Assembly (NCBI GenBank): GCA_001458075.1
Contig: LN899469.1
Location: forward strand, 2,488,501 to 2,552,500
From: Idiomarinaceae bacterium HL-53
Lineage (GTDB): Bacteria; Pseudomonadota; Gammaproteobacteria; Enterobacterales; Alteromonadaceae
Reading direction: 5' to 3'
Length of the DNA stretch: 64,000 nt
In this document: positions 54,984 to 64,000 of the stretch, piece after piece
Position numbering within the stretch: the first letter of the stretch is position 1
How the letters are laid out: each line of letters opens with the position of its first letter
Translations under genes and position numbers: made by a program
Notes under the pieces: generated by a model
What the model saw: only the letters and a program-made list of their open reading frames with translations
Told to the model about the DNA's origin: nothing
Databases searched by the model: none

Positions 54984-56417
54984 CTACACCTCCTGCTCGC
55001 AAAGCTGCAGCAATGCTTTTTGGTCTAATTTGCCACTGGATAAGAGCGGTAACGTTTCAACCTGAACTAGAGCAAACAAGCTCGGATGCAAGTGTAAGCC
55101 TTCTCTTAAATAAACTGTTACTTCATTCTCATTGTGAGCATTCACTATATAAAGCATCTCGTCTTTACCGCAACAATGAATTTGTGGCTCTAGCTTTTGC
55201 AACTGACGCTCCACGTGATCGAGCTGTACTCTTTTCCCTCTAATTTTTATAAAACGCGAAAGCCGCCCCGTAATTTGAACAAGACCTCGCTCATTCCACA
55301 TGGCCAAATCGCCTGTCGCAAGCGCCTTGTGAGGTAACATACCTCGTTGCCAGTCGGCTGCCTGCTCTGCATAACCGAGCATGACATTGTCGCCATAGTA
55401 CCAAAGCTCACCTTCTTGATTCGCTTCACTAATCAGTTCATCGCTCTCAACTGAATGAATCTCGAACTTTCCACCAGGAATTGCTTGGCCAATGCAATCT
55501 GGGTTCTTTGCAATTAATTCAGGCGGAACGAATCCCATTCTTGCGGTCGCTTCCGTTTGCCCATACATGACAAAAAGTTGCCACCCCCGCTCATTTGCTA
55601 TATTCGCAAAGTGCCGAACAGATTCCGCACTCAATTTCCCTCCTGCTTGCGCTAAGTAGCGTAATGCAGTCAATTCCATACGTTCTACACGCAGCATCTG
55701 TAACATCTGAAAATGAAACGGAACACCGGAAAGCGATGTGACTTTAAATTCTCGAACTTGATGCCAAAACTCCTTCGACATCATGGGGTGGTCAGTCAAT
55801 ACAATCTGTCCACCTACAGCGAGATGGGTATTGAGAATAGAGAGGCCAAAGCTGTAATGCAATGGCAATGTTGTGATTGCGACATCTTCCTTGCGAATTG
55901 AGAGGTAATCAACAATAGAAACTGTGTTTGCCTTTAAATTCTCAACACTTAGCATGACTGATTTTGGGCTACCCGACGTTCCACTCGTGCTCAATAAAAG
56001 TGCCGGGTAGTGCTCTCCATGACTTCCTCTCGTTTGCATCTCATGGAACGGCCAACGCGCGACTTGCATAATAGCGCGCCCCGTGAGTACAACACTCACG
56101 CCCAAGCGCCCAAATAATTTTTGCTTGTTCGCAACACTAAGTTCTGGATCAATTAATAAGAGAGGAACCTCTGCACGAAGTGCGGAAAGATAGTTCACTA
56201 CCGCATCAACCGAGTTCTCAAAAACAAGCGCGGCTAGACACACCTGTCCTTGATCATTCAAACACTGCTCTTTAATCGCTTCCGAGTGCTCTACAACTCG
56301 ATTTTCTAGTTCGGTATAGCTTACTGACTCATGGTCAGTCACTAACGAAACTCCATTAAACCGATGGAGGTTCAAGAAGAATGACGAATTTAACGGAAGA
56401 TCAGCACTCAATGTCAT
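54984..56417 (-). CDS. AMP-dependent acyl ligase (acyl-CoA/ACP synthetase-like)
   Basis: 477 residues of the ANL superfamily. A3 motif LLLSTSGTSGSPKSVMLS (141-158), MYGQTEATARMGF (A5), LATGDLAMWNERGLVQITGRLSRFIKIRGKRVQLDHVE (A7-A8). The C-terminal subdomain is short but includes SSGKLDQKALL, with Lys likely the A10 catalytic residue. It overlaps the acp gene by 17 bases, so loading the adjacent ACP is the simplest proposal. It resembles small adenylation enzymes of acyl- or aminoacyl-ACP pathways. Confidence 0.87.
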   Translation of the reverse strand: MTLSADLPLNSSFFLNLHRFNGVSLVTDHESVSYTELENRVVEHSEAIKEQCLNDQGQVCLAALVFENSVDAVVNYLSALRAEVPLLLIDPELSVANKQKLFGRLGVSVVLTGRAIMQVARWPFHEMQTRGSHGEHYPALLLSTSGTSGSPKSVMLSVENLKANTVSIVDYLSIRKEDVAITTLPLHYSFGLSILNTHLAVGGQIVLTDHPMMSKEFWHQVREFKVTSLSGVPFHFQMLQMLRVERMELTALRYLAQAGGKLSAESVRHFANIANERGWQLFVMYGQTEATARMGFVPPELIAKNPDCIGQAIPGGKFEIHSVESDELISEANQEGELWYYGDNVMLGYAEQAADWQRGMLPHKALATGDLAMWNERGLVQITGRLSRFIKIRGKRVQLDHVERQLQKLEPQIHCCGKDEMLYIVNAHNENEVTVYLREGLHLHPSLFALVQVETLPLLSSGKLDQKALLQLCEQEV

Positions 56418-56637
56418 ACTTTCTCAGAATTTCTTTCGCTTTAGCGACAGAGCTCATATCAATAATATCGTCTGTATCCAACATCACATCAAAGGTGTCT
56501 TCTAACTCAGCGACTAAGATCATGTGCGCTGTAGAATCCCATTCTTTGATGGAGTTGTATGCCAGCGAGTCTGAAACACGCTCTTCTTCAATTCCCAGCG
56601 CTTTGGCAAATACTGCAGTAAGGGTATCTACACTCAT
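56401..56637 (-). CDS. Acyl carrier protein
   Basis: 78 residues, acidic, four-helix pattern. The phosphopantetheine Ser is Ser35 in KEWDSTAHM (DST instead of the DSL of fatty acid ACP), followed by AELEDTFDVMLDTDDIIDM, typical of helix 3 in specialised ACPs. Located between fabG and the AMP ligase, it is probably a dedicated carrier of the acyl group processed by this operon. Confidence 0.9.
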   Translation of the reverse strand: MSVDTLTAVFAKALGIEEERVSDSLAYNSIKEWDSTAHMILVAELEDTFDVMLDTDDIIDMSSVAKAKEILRKYDIEC

Positions 56638-56668
56638 TATTTACTCTTTCCTTTGTTCTATAAGCCAA

Positions 56669-57424
56669 TTACACCAACATACCACCATCGACCCCAATCA
56701 CCTGGCCTGTTATGTAGCTCGACAAATCTGAGGCAAGAAACAATACGGTCTTTGCAACGTCTTCCGGCGAACCCACCTTTTTCATTGCGATTGAAGCTTC
56801 TCGCTGCTGATATTTATCTTGGGGAAGGTTACGCGTCATGTCTGTATCTATAAAACCAGGGGCCACTGCATTCACACGAATGCTCTGCGCAGCAAGCTCT
56901 TTTGCCAGCGACTGACTGATGCCGATAACCGCCGCCTTGCTCCCAGAATAAACTGCCTGTCCCTCATTTCCTACTCTACCAATAATCGAGGAAATGTTCA
57001 CAATACTTCCACCGCCTGAGCGAGCCATTAATCTCGCTGCATACTGACATGTATAAAGAACACTGTAGGTGTTTACCGAAAAAGTCTCCTCAATCTGAGT
57101 TTGTGAGACCATTCCAATGAGCGCATCGTCCAATATGCCGGCATTATTTACCAAAACGTCCAATCGCTTACTCTGTTTAAATATAGCCTGGAATGCTTCC
57201 TTAATTTGCTTGTTATCCTTCACATCAAATACGAGTGGCTCGGCACTGCCTGTTCCCGCTTCGTTCAAAGCGTGACAAGTTTCTGTCAATGCTTTCTCGT
57301 CTCTACCGCACACATAAACATAGGCTCCTGCGTTTACCAACAAGCGCGATATACTGGCCCCTATTCCACGGCTTCCGCCAGTAACCAATGCAACTTTGCC
57401 GCTTAAATCTAAAACCACACTCAC
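56669..57424 (-). CDS. fabG: 3-oxoacyl-ACP reductase-like SDR (FabG family)
   Basis: 251 residues. Classical SDR: TGGSRGIGASIS (15-26), NNAGIL (93-98), Ser in NISSIIG (about 146) and YSGSK (Tyr159, Lys163), ending IGVDGGMLV. FabG paralogues reduce beta-ketoacyl-ACP to beta-hydroxyacyl-ACP; next to acp this suggests formation of a 3-hydroxyacyl group on the dedicated ACP. It is almost surely not the housekeeping fabG, which normally sits with fabD-acpP. Confidence 0.88.
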   Translation of the reverse strand: MSVVLDLSGKVALVTGGSRGIGASISRLLVNAGAYVYVCGRDEKALTETCHALNEAGTGSAEPLVFDVKDNKQIKEAFQAIFKQSKRLDVLVNNAGILDDALIGMVSQTQIEETFSVNTYSVLYTCQYAARLMARSGGGSIVNISSIIGRVGNEGQAVYSGSKAAVIGISQSLAKELAAQSIRVNAVAPGFIDTDMTRNLPQDKYQQREASIAMKKVGSPEDVAKTVLFLASDLSSYITGQVIGVDGGMLV

Positions 57425-57447
57425 GTTTTGCCTCCTAGCAGGAACCT

Positions 57448-58023
57448 TTAATAACGGATAAATCGCGCAATAGGTGCCTTCGCTCTCTCATAATCCGACG
57501 GCACTAGTGTAAACCAATGCAAGCCTTTCCCTTCATGACCTTCAACAAATGATTCACGCTCTATCGCTTCCGGAGATATTTCTCGGTACCCAGTCTTTTC
57601 ATGAAAACGCAACGAAGCGCTATTGTCCTCGAATATTTTTCCTATTAAACAGGTTAATCCCAATTCATTGAAGGCAAAATCATTCAGTGCAAATGCGACA
57701 CAAAAAGGCACAATATTATTTCGGTACTCCTGCGGATAAATATACATTCCCGGTTCGGCAGTGCCTGTATTTAAGTCAATGGCGTTGAGTGAGGTAACAC
57801 CAATGGGCGTTTCTTTGAACCACACAACCCAATAAATAGCTGAGTCTTGCTGTAGTACGTTCGCAAACCACTGTTTCTGCATTTCCTCTGAGATATAGGT
57901 TTGAGAAAGCATATGCTTCGATATTTCAGGATCGTTTCGCCAGGCTCGCACCTGCTCTAACATGTCCTTACTTAAGGGCTTCAGGCTCACACCATATTTC
58001 GTAAACTCTTGGGCAAGCTTCAT
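57448..58023 (-). CDS. pseH: PseH-like GNAT N-acetyltransferase
   Basis: 191 residues from the ATG at 58023, coupled to pseI by ATGA. GNAT fold: LKPLSKDMLEQVRAWRNDPEISKHML at the start is typical of PseH and RimJ-like sugar amine acyltransferases; the acyl-CoA loop region is IYPQEYRNNIVPFCV. PseH acetylates the 4-amino group of UDP-4-amino-4,6-dideoxy-AltNAc. Because an acyl-ACP module follows, a donor other than acetyl-CoA is conceivable. Confidence 0.75.
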   Translation of the reverse strand: MKLAQEFTKYGVSLKPLSKDMLEQVRAWRNDPEISKHMLSQTYISEEMQKQWFANVLQQDSAIYWVVWFKETPIGVTSLNAIDLNTGTAEPGMYIYPQEYRNNIVPFCVAFALNDFAFNELGLTCLIGKIFEDNSASLRFHEKTGYREISPEAIERESFVEGHEGKGLHWFTLVPSDYERAKAPIARFIRY

Positions 58024-59063
58024 ACCAAATCCCAACTCATCGCAGTCCCCTTTTTAACGTCTCTACGTACCGCACGTCCAAGTAAGATAGTGAGGTATTT
58101 TGTGGGTAAACCGAGCCCTGGCCTTACCGAACGCAAGTTCTTTTCAGTAAGTATGTCTCCCGCGCGCATTTCCTCAGCGATATAAAGCGATCGACGATGC
58201 TTTCTAGAAGCAATTTCCTGCTCTGTGCAACCATAGTGAACTACACCCATTGCATCATGAACACGACTCGCTTCCATTACCAATTGTTTAAATTCATGAG
58301 GCTCCATTGAGAATTCCGCATCAACACCACCTTCGCTTCGATCGAGCACAAAGTGTTTTTCTATCACACTTGCTCCCAGAGCAACCGCAGCAAGTGAAAC
58401 TCCCATGCCGGCCGTATGATCAGACAGGCCTACCTCGCAGCCAAACAGGCTACGAAGATGCGGTATCGTATTAAGATTCGCGTCGCGAGGGCGAGCCGGG
58501 TAATGGCTTGTACATTTTAGTAAAATAAATTGCTCACAACCGTTGTCACGCAGAACCTCCACAGACTCTGCAAGCTCCGATTGGCTTGCCATGCCTGTTG
58601 AAACAATAACGGGCTTACCCGTTCGAGCTACCGCAGCGATCAGGCCATGATCGGTATTTTCGAACGACGCAATTTTGTAGCAGGGTACGTCAAGCGACTC
58701 CAGAAAATCGACAGCCGTGAGATCGAAGGGCGAACTGAATGCAATGAGTCCCAATTGCCTCGCTCGCTCAAATAAAGGTTGGTGCCATTCCCAGGGAGTC
58801 ATCGCTTTTTGATAAAGCTTATGAAGCGAGTAGCCATGCCAGAGGCTATCTGGATTATCAATGTAGAACTCACCCTCATGAACATCGAGTGTAATTGTAT
58901 CCGCGGTGTAAGTTTGTAATTTAATCGCATCTACGCCCGTAGCGGCTGCGGCATCTACCATTGCTAGTGCTTTGTCTAGAGATTGGTCATGATTTCCCGA
59001 TAACTCTGCAATGATAAACGGCTTATCGCCTGAACTTATCTTCCGGTCGCCAATCTTAATCAT
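58020..59063 (-). CDS. pseI: Pseudaminic acid synthase
   Basis: 347 residues, NeuB family. FIIAELSGNHDQSLDKAL (about 16-33), AIKLQTYTADT, SLWHGYSLHKLY and TPWEWHQPLF are features of PseI rather than NeuB or LegI. EVGLSDHTAGMGVS and EKHFVLDRSEGGVDAEFSM form the active site, and a C-terminal SAF domain (about 290-347) is present. It condenses 2,4-diacetamido-2,4,6-trideoxy-L-altrose with PEP. It overlaps both neighbours by 4 bases. Confidence 0.92.
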   Translation of the reverse strand: MIKIGDRKISSGDKPFIIAELSGNHDQSLDKALAMVDAAAATGVDAIKLQTYTADTITLDVHEGEFYIDNPDSLWHGYSLHKLYQKAMTPWEWHQPLFERARQLGLIAFSSPFDLTAVDFLESLDVPCYKIASFENTDHGLIAAVARTGKPVIVSTGMASQSELAESVEVLRDNGCEQFILLKCTSHYPARPRDANLNTIPHLRSLFGCEVGLSDHTAGMGVSLAAVALGASVIEKHFVLDRSEGGVDAEFSMEPHEFKQLVMEASRVHDAMGVVHYGCTEQEIASRKHRRSLYIAEEMRAGDILTEKNLRSVRPGLGLPTKYLTILLGRAVRRDVKKGTAMSWDLV

Positions 59064-60124
59064 GCTAAAACCTCGTTTAATGCAGTTATTACCCGCTTCA
59101 CACCTTGTCCATCAACCAACTTCATTGCTTGAGTGGACATTTCTTTGATTCTCTCTGGTCTTTCTAATAACGATTGCAAAGTTCTCATTAACCTCTTATC
59201 GATATCAGCAACATGCAGATGTTCCGCGACCCCTTCATTGACAAGCGCCTCTGCAGCAATTCGTTGATTCTCTGCCAGCTCTAGCACAATGGTCGGTAAT
59301 CCCAGACAACATCGCTCCCAAGACGTTGTGCCAGCAGCGCCAATAGCTAAATCCGCATCAACCATAAGCTCCGCAATATTACTCACGCCTTGTACCACAG
59401 TAACGCAGCCTCTAGAGAACCGGTTTGCATGTTCCTTTACCGCAGCTAAATGCGGTGCAGTTCGCCCTAAAACTACAACGATTTGCTGTAATTCAGTTAC
59501 CTTGTTATCGGCAAGAATTTGCAGAATTTGACTGGAATAATTGTGTTCATCAACGCCCCCAAGTGCGATCAATAGGTGCCGAATATGAGCACGCGTTTGA
59601 CATTGGTTTCTCGCCTGTAAAAACTCCTTGCGAAGCAACGCATATTGGGTTCCTGCGAGAACCCTAGCCTTCGTATGAGGACTATAATTTTCAACCTTAC
59701 GACCCAGATTTTGGTCTAATAATAAGTCTGCGTCATATTCACGATTTGCTAAGTCATCGATCACAAATATCCGCTTCGTATAAGCTCTTAACGCTTGATG
59801 CCATACTGAAGATAATCCGTAGTGGTCAACGACGATCCAATCAAAGCGCAGATTCGGGCTCAGCTTCTCTATGAGCAGTTTCGCATCTTGCTGTTCTGTC
59901 CAGGGTAACCATTCAGACGAATCACTTTCTTTAGGCTTTGCATTGATTCGTAGCACTTCAAAATTCTCTGCTTCCAGCCAGCTGGTCAAATCTCCAGCTT
60001 GCTCAATACAGCAAAATGAAACATCAGCACCTTGCGCTCTCAATTCCTTTGCAAGGGTTGCGCAGCGCATTATGTGGCCCGTGCCCATATGCAAACTCGC
60101 ATCTGCTCGGATTAAAACCTTCAT
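59060..60124 (-). CDS. pseG: UDP-2,4-diacetamido-2,4,6-trideoxy-L-altrose hydrolase
   Basis: 354 residues, GT-B-like fold of PseG/MurG type. RADASLHMGTGHIMRCATLA (6-25) is the PseG signature, with the catalytic His in this loop. VIDDLANREYDADLLLDQNLG, IALGGVDEHN and IGAAGTTSWERCCLG follow. It releases UDP from the pathway intermediate to give the substrate of PseI. The 4-base overlaps to pseF and pseI indicate tight coupling. Confidence 0.92.
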   Translation of the reverse strand: MKVLIRADASLHMGTGHIMRCATLAKELRAQGADVSFCCIEQAGDLTSWLEAENFEVLRINAKPKESDSSEWLPWTEQQDAKLLIEKLSPNLRFDWIVVDHYGLSSVWHQALRAYTKRIFVIDDLANREYDADLLLDQNLGRKVENYSPHTKARVLAGTQYALLRKEFLQARNQCQTRAHIRHLLIALGGVDEHNYSSQILQILADNKVTELQQIVVVLGRTAPHLAAVKEHANRFSRGCVTVVQGVSNIAELMVDADLAIGAAGTTSWERCCLGLPTIVLELAENQRIAAEALVNEGVAEHLHVADIDKRLMRTLQSLLERPERIKEMSTQAMKLVDGQGVKRVITALNEVLA

Positions 60125-60825
60125 TCTGTTCCTGCAGCTAACTGAATGGCTTTCATCATAAATTCGGCGCGCTCCCAGTCCTCTAACGTATCAATATCCT
60201 GAACCCGAAAACGAGGCAACACATAGCCTCTCGCATCACCGCGAAATACGCTAATTCCTTCCTTCCATGCGCCAGTTTTTCCCCAGTAGAATTGCCCTGC
60301 ATCATGAAAAGCATCCACAAGATCTTGCGATCGTACGTTGAAGTCACGTTCCTCAAATTTTTCAACGTAATTATCTTTTGATAGCCTAACGGCTCGTTGG
60401 ATAGGATATGGAAAAGAGCACACTGAAAAGACATAGGGCACACGCTCATCTTGCTTCAATATATTAAACCCCTCAAGAATTGAAGCCGGTATGAGAAACG
60501 GGGCTGTAGCATAAATACAGCACACATGACTAAAACGCTCCCCTTGCTCTTCTAGTGTATGAATCGCATGCCTTACTACCGGAGACGTTCCTGTATGATC
60601 ATCACTTAACTCCGGAGGGCGAATAAACGGAACCTCAGCGCCATAAGCCACTGCAATGTCTGCAATGTCATTATCATCGGTAGAAACAACCACCCTATCG
60701 AAACAGTAGCTGGATAAAGCTGCCTCAATTGACCATGCAATCATCGGCTTACCGCAGAATTCTTTGATGTTCTTTTTGGGGATGCGCTTACTACCGCCTC
60801 GCGCAGGAATGACCGCTAGATTCAC
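60121..60825 (-). CDS. pseF: Pseudaminic acid cytidylyltransferase
   Basis: 234 residues from the GTG at 60825, which has GGAG 6 bases upstream and gives the family N-terminus MNLAVIPARGGSKRIPKKNI. The ATG at 60843 lacks a ribosome site but cannot be excluded. CMP-NeuA-type fold: ARGGSKRIPKKN for CTP binding, VVSTDD and RVQDIDTLEDWERAE for metal binding. It activates pseudaminic acid as CMP-Pse. It is the first gene of the operon, behind a leader of about 150-200 bases with strong inverted repeats. Confidence 0.93.
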   Translation of the reverse strand: MNLAVIPARGGSKRIPKKNIKEFCGKPMIAWSIEAALSSYCFDRVVVSTDDNDIADIAVAYGAEVPFIRPPELSDDHTGTSPVVRHAIHTLEEQGERFSHVCCIYATAPFLIPASILEGFNILKQDERVPYVFSVCSFPYPIQRAVRLSKDNYVEKFEERDFNVRSQDLVDAFHDAGQFYWGKTGAWKEGISVFRGDARGYVLPRFRVQDIDTLEDWERAEFMMKAIQLAAGTE

Positions 60826-60897
60826 ATAAAGCTCCGATAACATCTTGTTTTAATACATCATACATCGGTATTTCGGAGGTTGCGAGAAAGAAGGGGT

Positions 60898-60930
60898 GGT
60901 GAGTCCAAACAGAAACCATTTGAACTCACC
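60898..60930 (-). promoter_or_regulatory. Stem-loop in the pse operon leader
   Basis: GGTGAGTCCAAA (60898-60909) and TTTGAACTCACC (60919-60930) pair over 12 bases with one mismatch position that becomes G-U in the minus-strand RNA; the loop is 9 bases. It lies 73 bases upstream of the pseF start. No U-tract follows, so it may be a 5' UTR structure rather than a terminator. Confidence 0.55.
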
Positions 60931-60933
60931 GAT

Positions 60934-60949
60934 TTGGCATCCTTGCCAA
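60934..60949 (-). promoter_or_regulatory. Short inverted repeat in the pse operon leader
   Basis: TTGGCA and TGCCAA flank a 4-base loop (AGGA on the minus strand). It is directly upstream of the larger stem-loop. A weak TATACT at 60975-60980 on the minus strand could be the -10 of a promoter placing both structures in the transcript. Confidence 0.4.
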
Positions 60950-61016
60950 CAGAACTCCCTGTAGGAGAAAGTTGAGTATAGAGAGTCTGATCAACATTGC
61001 TAGTGTTCTGAGCAAA

Positions 61017-61034
61017 TGTACGCAATTGCGTACA
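61017..61034. repeat. Perfect 18-base palindrome
   Basis: TGTACGCAATTGCGTACA is fully self-complementary. It lies between the rRNA operon terminator region and the pse operon, about 190 bases upstream of pseF. It could be a dimeric regulator's operator or part of a dispersed repeat. Confidence 0.6.
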
Positions 61035-61045
61035 AAAATAAGATT

Positions 61046-61074
61046 GGGGTCAGATCAAAAAGTGATCTGACCCC
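61046..61074 (-). repeat. 12-base perfect inverted repeat (GGGGTCAGATCA type)
   Basis: GGGGTCAGATCA (61046-61057) and TGATCTGACCCC (61063-61074) with a 5-base loop. On the minus strand the hairpin is followed by an AT-rich stretch (AATCTTATTTTTG), so it may act as a second stop behind the rRNA operon. GGGGTCAGATC-type palindromes are known as dispersed REP-like elements in gammaproteobacteria; I see only one copy here. Confidence 0.55.
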
Positions 61075-61088
61075 GAAGGCTTTAAACG

Positions 61089-61118
61089 AAAAAACCCCAG
61101 CCTTTCGGGCTGGGGTTT
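61089..61118 (-). terminator. rRNA operon terminator
   Basis: Read on the minus strand: AAACCCCAGCC, a 5-base CGAAA loop, GGCTGGGGTTT, then a run of T. The 11-base stem is GC-rich, beginning 12 bases after the 5S 3' end. It is a typical intrinsic terminator of an rrn operon. Confidence 0.93.
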
Positions 61119-61130
61119 CTTTCGTATAAA

Positions 61131-61249
61131 AGCCTGGCGGTGTCCTACTCTCACATGGGGAAGCCCCACACTACCATCGGCGCTGACATGTTTCACTTCT
61201 GAGTTCGGAATGGATTCAGGTGGTTCCACGTCGCTATGGCCGCCAGACA
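61131..61249 (-). rRNA. rrf: 5S ribosomal RNA
   Basis: Minus-strand sequence starts TGTCTGGCGGCCATAGCG and ends ...GTAGGACACCGCCAGGCTT, with the terminal helix (CTGGCGG / CCGCCAG), the conserved CCGAACTCAGAAGTG block and loop E region. About 119 bases; ends are accurate to a few bases. It lies about 100 bases downstream of 23S. Confidence 0.95.
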
Positions 61250-61345
61250 TATTCTGTATAATTCGAACACGCTGATAACAAACAAAATCTGAGCCGGTAT
61301 AACACACCCATGGTGCGTATCATCCCAACACCGCTTCGGTGTTGT
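61250..61345 (-). other. 23S-5S internal spacer
   Basis: No tRNA is present. CAACACCG-CTT-CGGTGTTG (61326-61344) forms an 8-base stem just downstream of the 23S 3' end, probably a processing structure. Confidence 0.6.

Positions 61346-64000
<2,655 letters not shown>

Noticed and set aside
61050..61307. 85-codon frame on the minus strand
   Set aside because: It covers 5S rRNA and the rRNA terminator.

Overview
The window looks like a chromosomal segment of a marine gammaproteobacterium. Gene content and order fit the order Alteromonadales, most likely the family Idiomarinaceae; this is inferred from gene content and not from a database search. The purF-cvpA-dedD-folC-accD-truA-fimV-asd-pdxB run, the fabB/mnmC/yfcL neighbourhood, divergent ytjB/serB, and holD-rimI are typical gammaproteobacterial syntenies. 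The right end is the 3' part of an rRNA operon.

Layout. (1) 1-8174, minus strand: a tightly overlapping type IVb pilus operon of the R64 thin-pilus kind (TcpQ/PilL-like, PilN secretin, PilO, PilP, PilQ ATPase, PilR, PilS major pilin, a small pilin-like protein without a leader, a long PilV-like minor pilin, and a TadE-like protein cut by the window edge). It lies directly downstream of topA. (2) 8192-28812: core metabolism (topA, astB, purF, folC, accD, truA, fimV, asd, pdxB, fabB, mnmC, fldB and others). (3) 28842-33751: a zinc-related island with a secreted M28 metallopeptidase, a Zur-box-like palindrome and a His-rich ZnuD-type TonB receptor, followed by deoD. (4) 33809-46791: housekeeping genes (M17 peptidase, cysS, a LOG protein, ppiB, lpxH, miaE, an S9 peptidase, tatD, serB, rimI), then a tRNA-Trp gene on the minus strand. 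(5) 47026-60825: an accessory surface-glycan region. (6) 60826-64000: a structured leader, the rRNA operon terminator, 5S and partial 23S rRNA.

The accessory region is the most unusual part. Its left half (47.0-52.3 kb) carries two CDP-glycerol glycerophosphotransferase-like proteins, a TagD-type glycerol-3-phosphate cytidylyltransferase, a sialyltransferase-like glycosyltransferase, a stand-alone Rossmann protein and an unknown protein. Its right half is one minus-strand operon, pseF-pseG-pseI-pseH-fabG-acp-AMP ligase-luxE-luxC, ending in a truncated nucleotide-sugar dehydratase. It joins late pseudaminic acid biosynthesis to an ACP-dependent, LuxC/LuxE-type acyl reduction module with no luciferase. 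My working hypothesis is that it makes a nonulosonic acid with an unusual acyl or reduced-acyl substituent. That sugar would be placed on flagellin or on a surface polymer decorated with glycerol phosphate. PseB and PseC are not in the window, and the truncated dehydratase marks a deletion or insertion boundary between the two halves.
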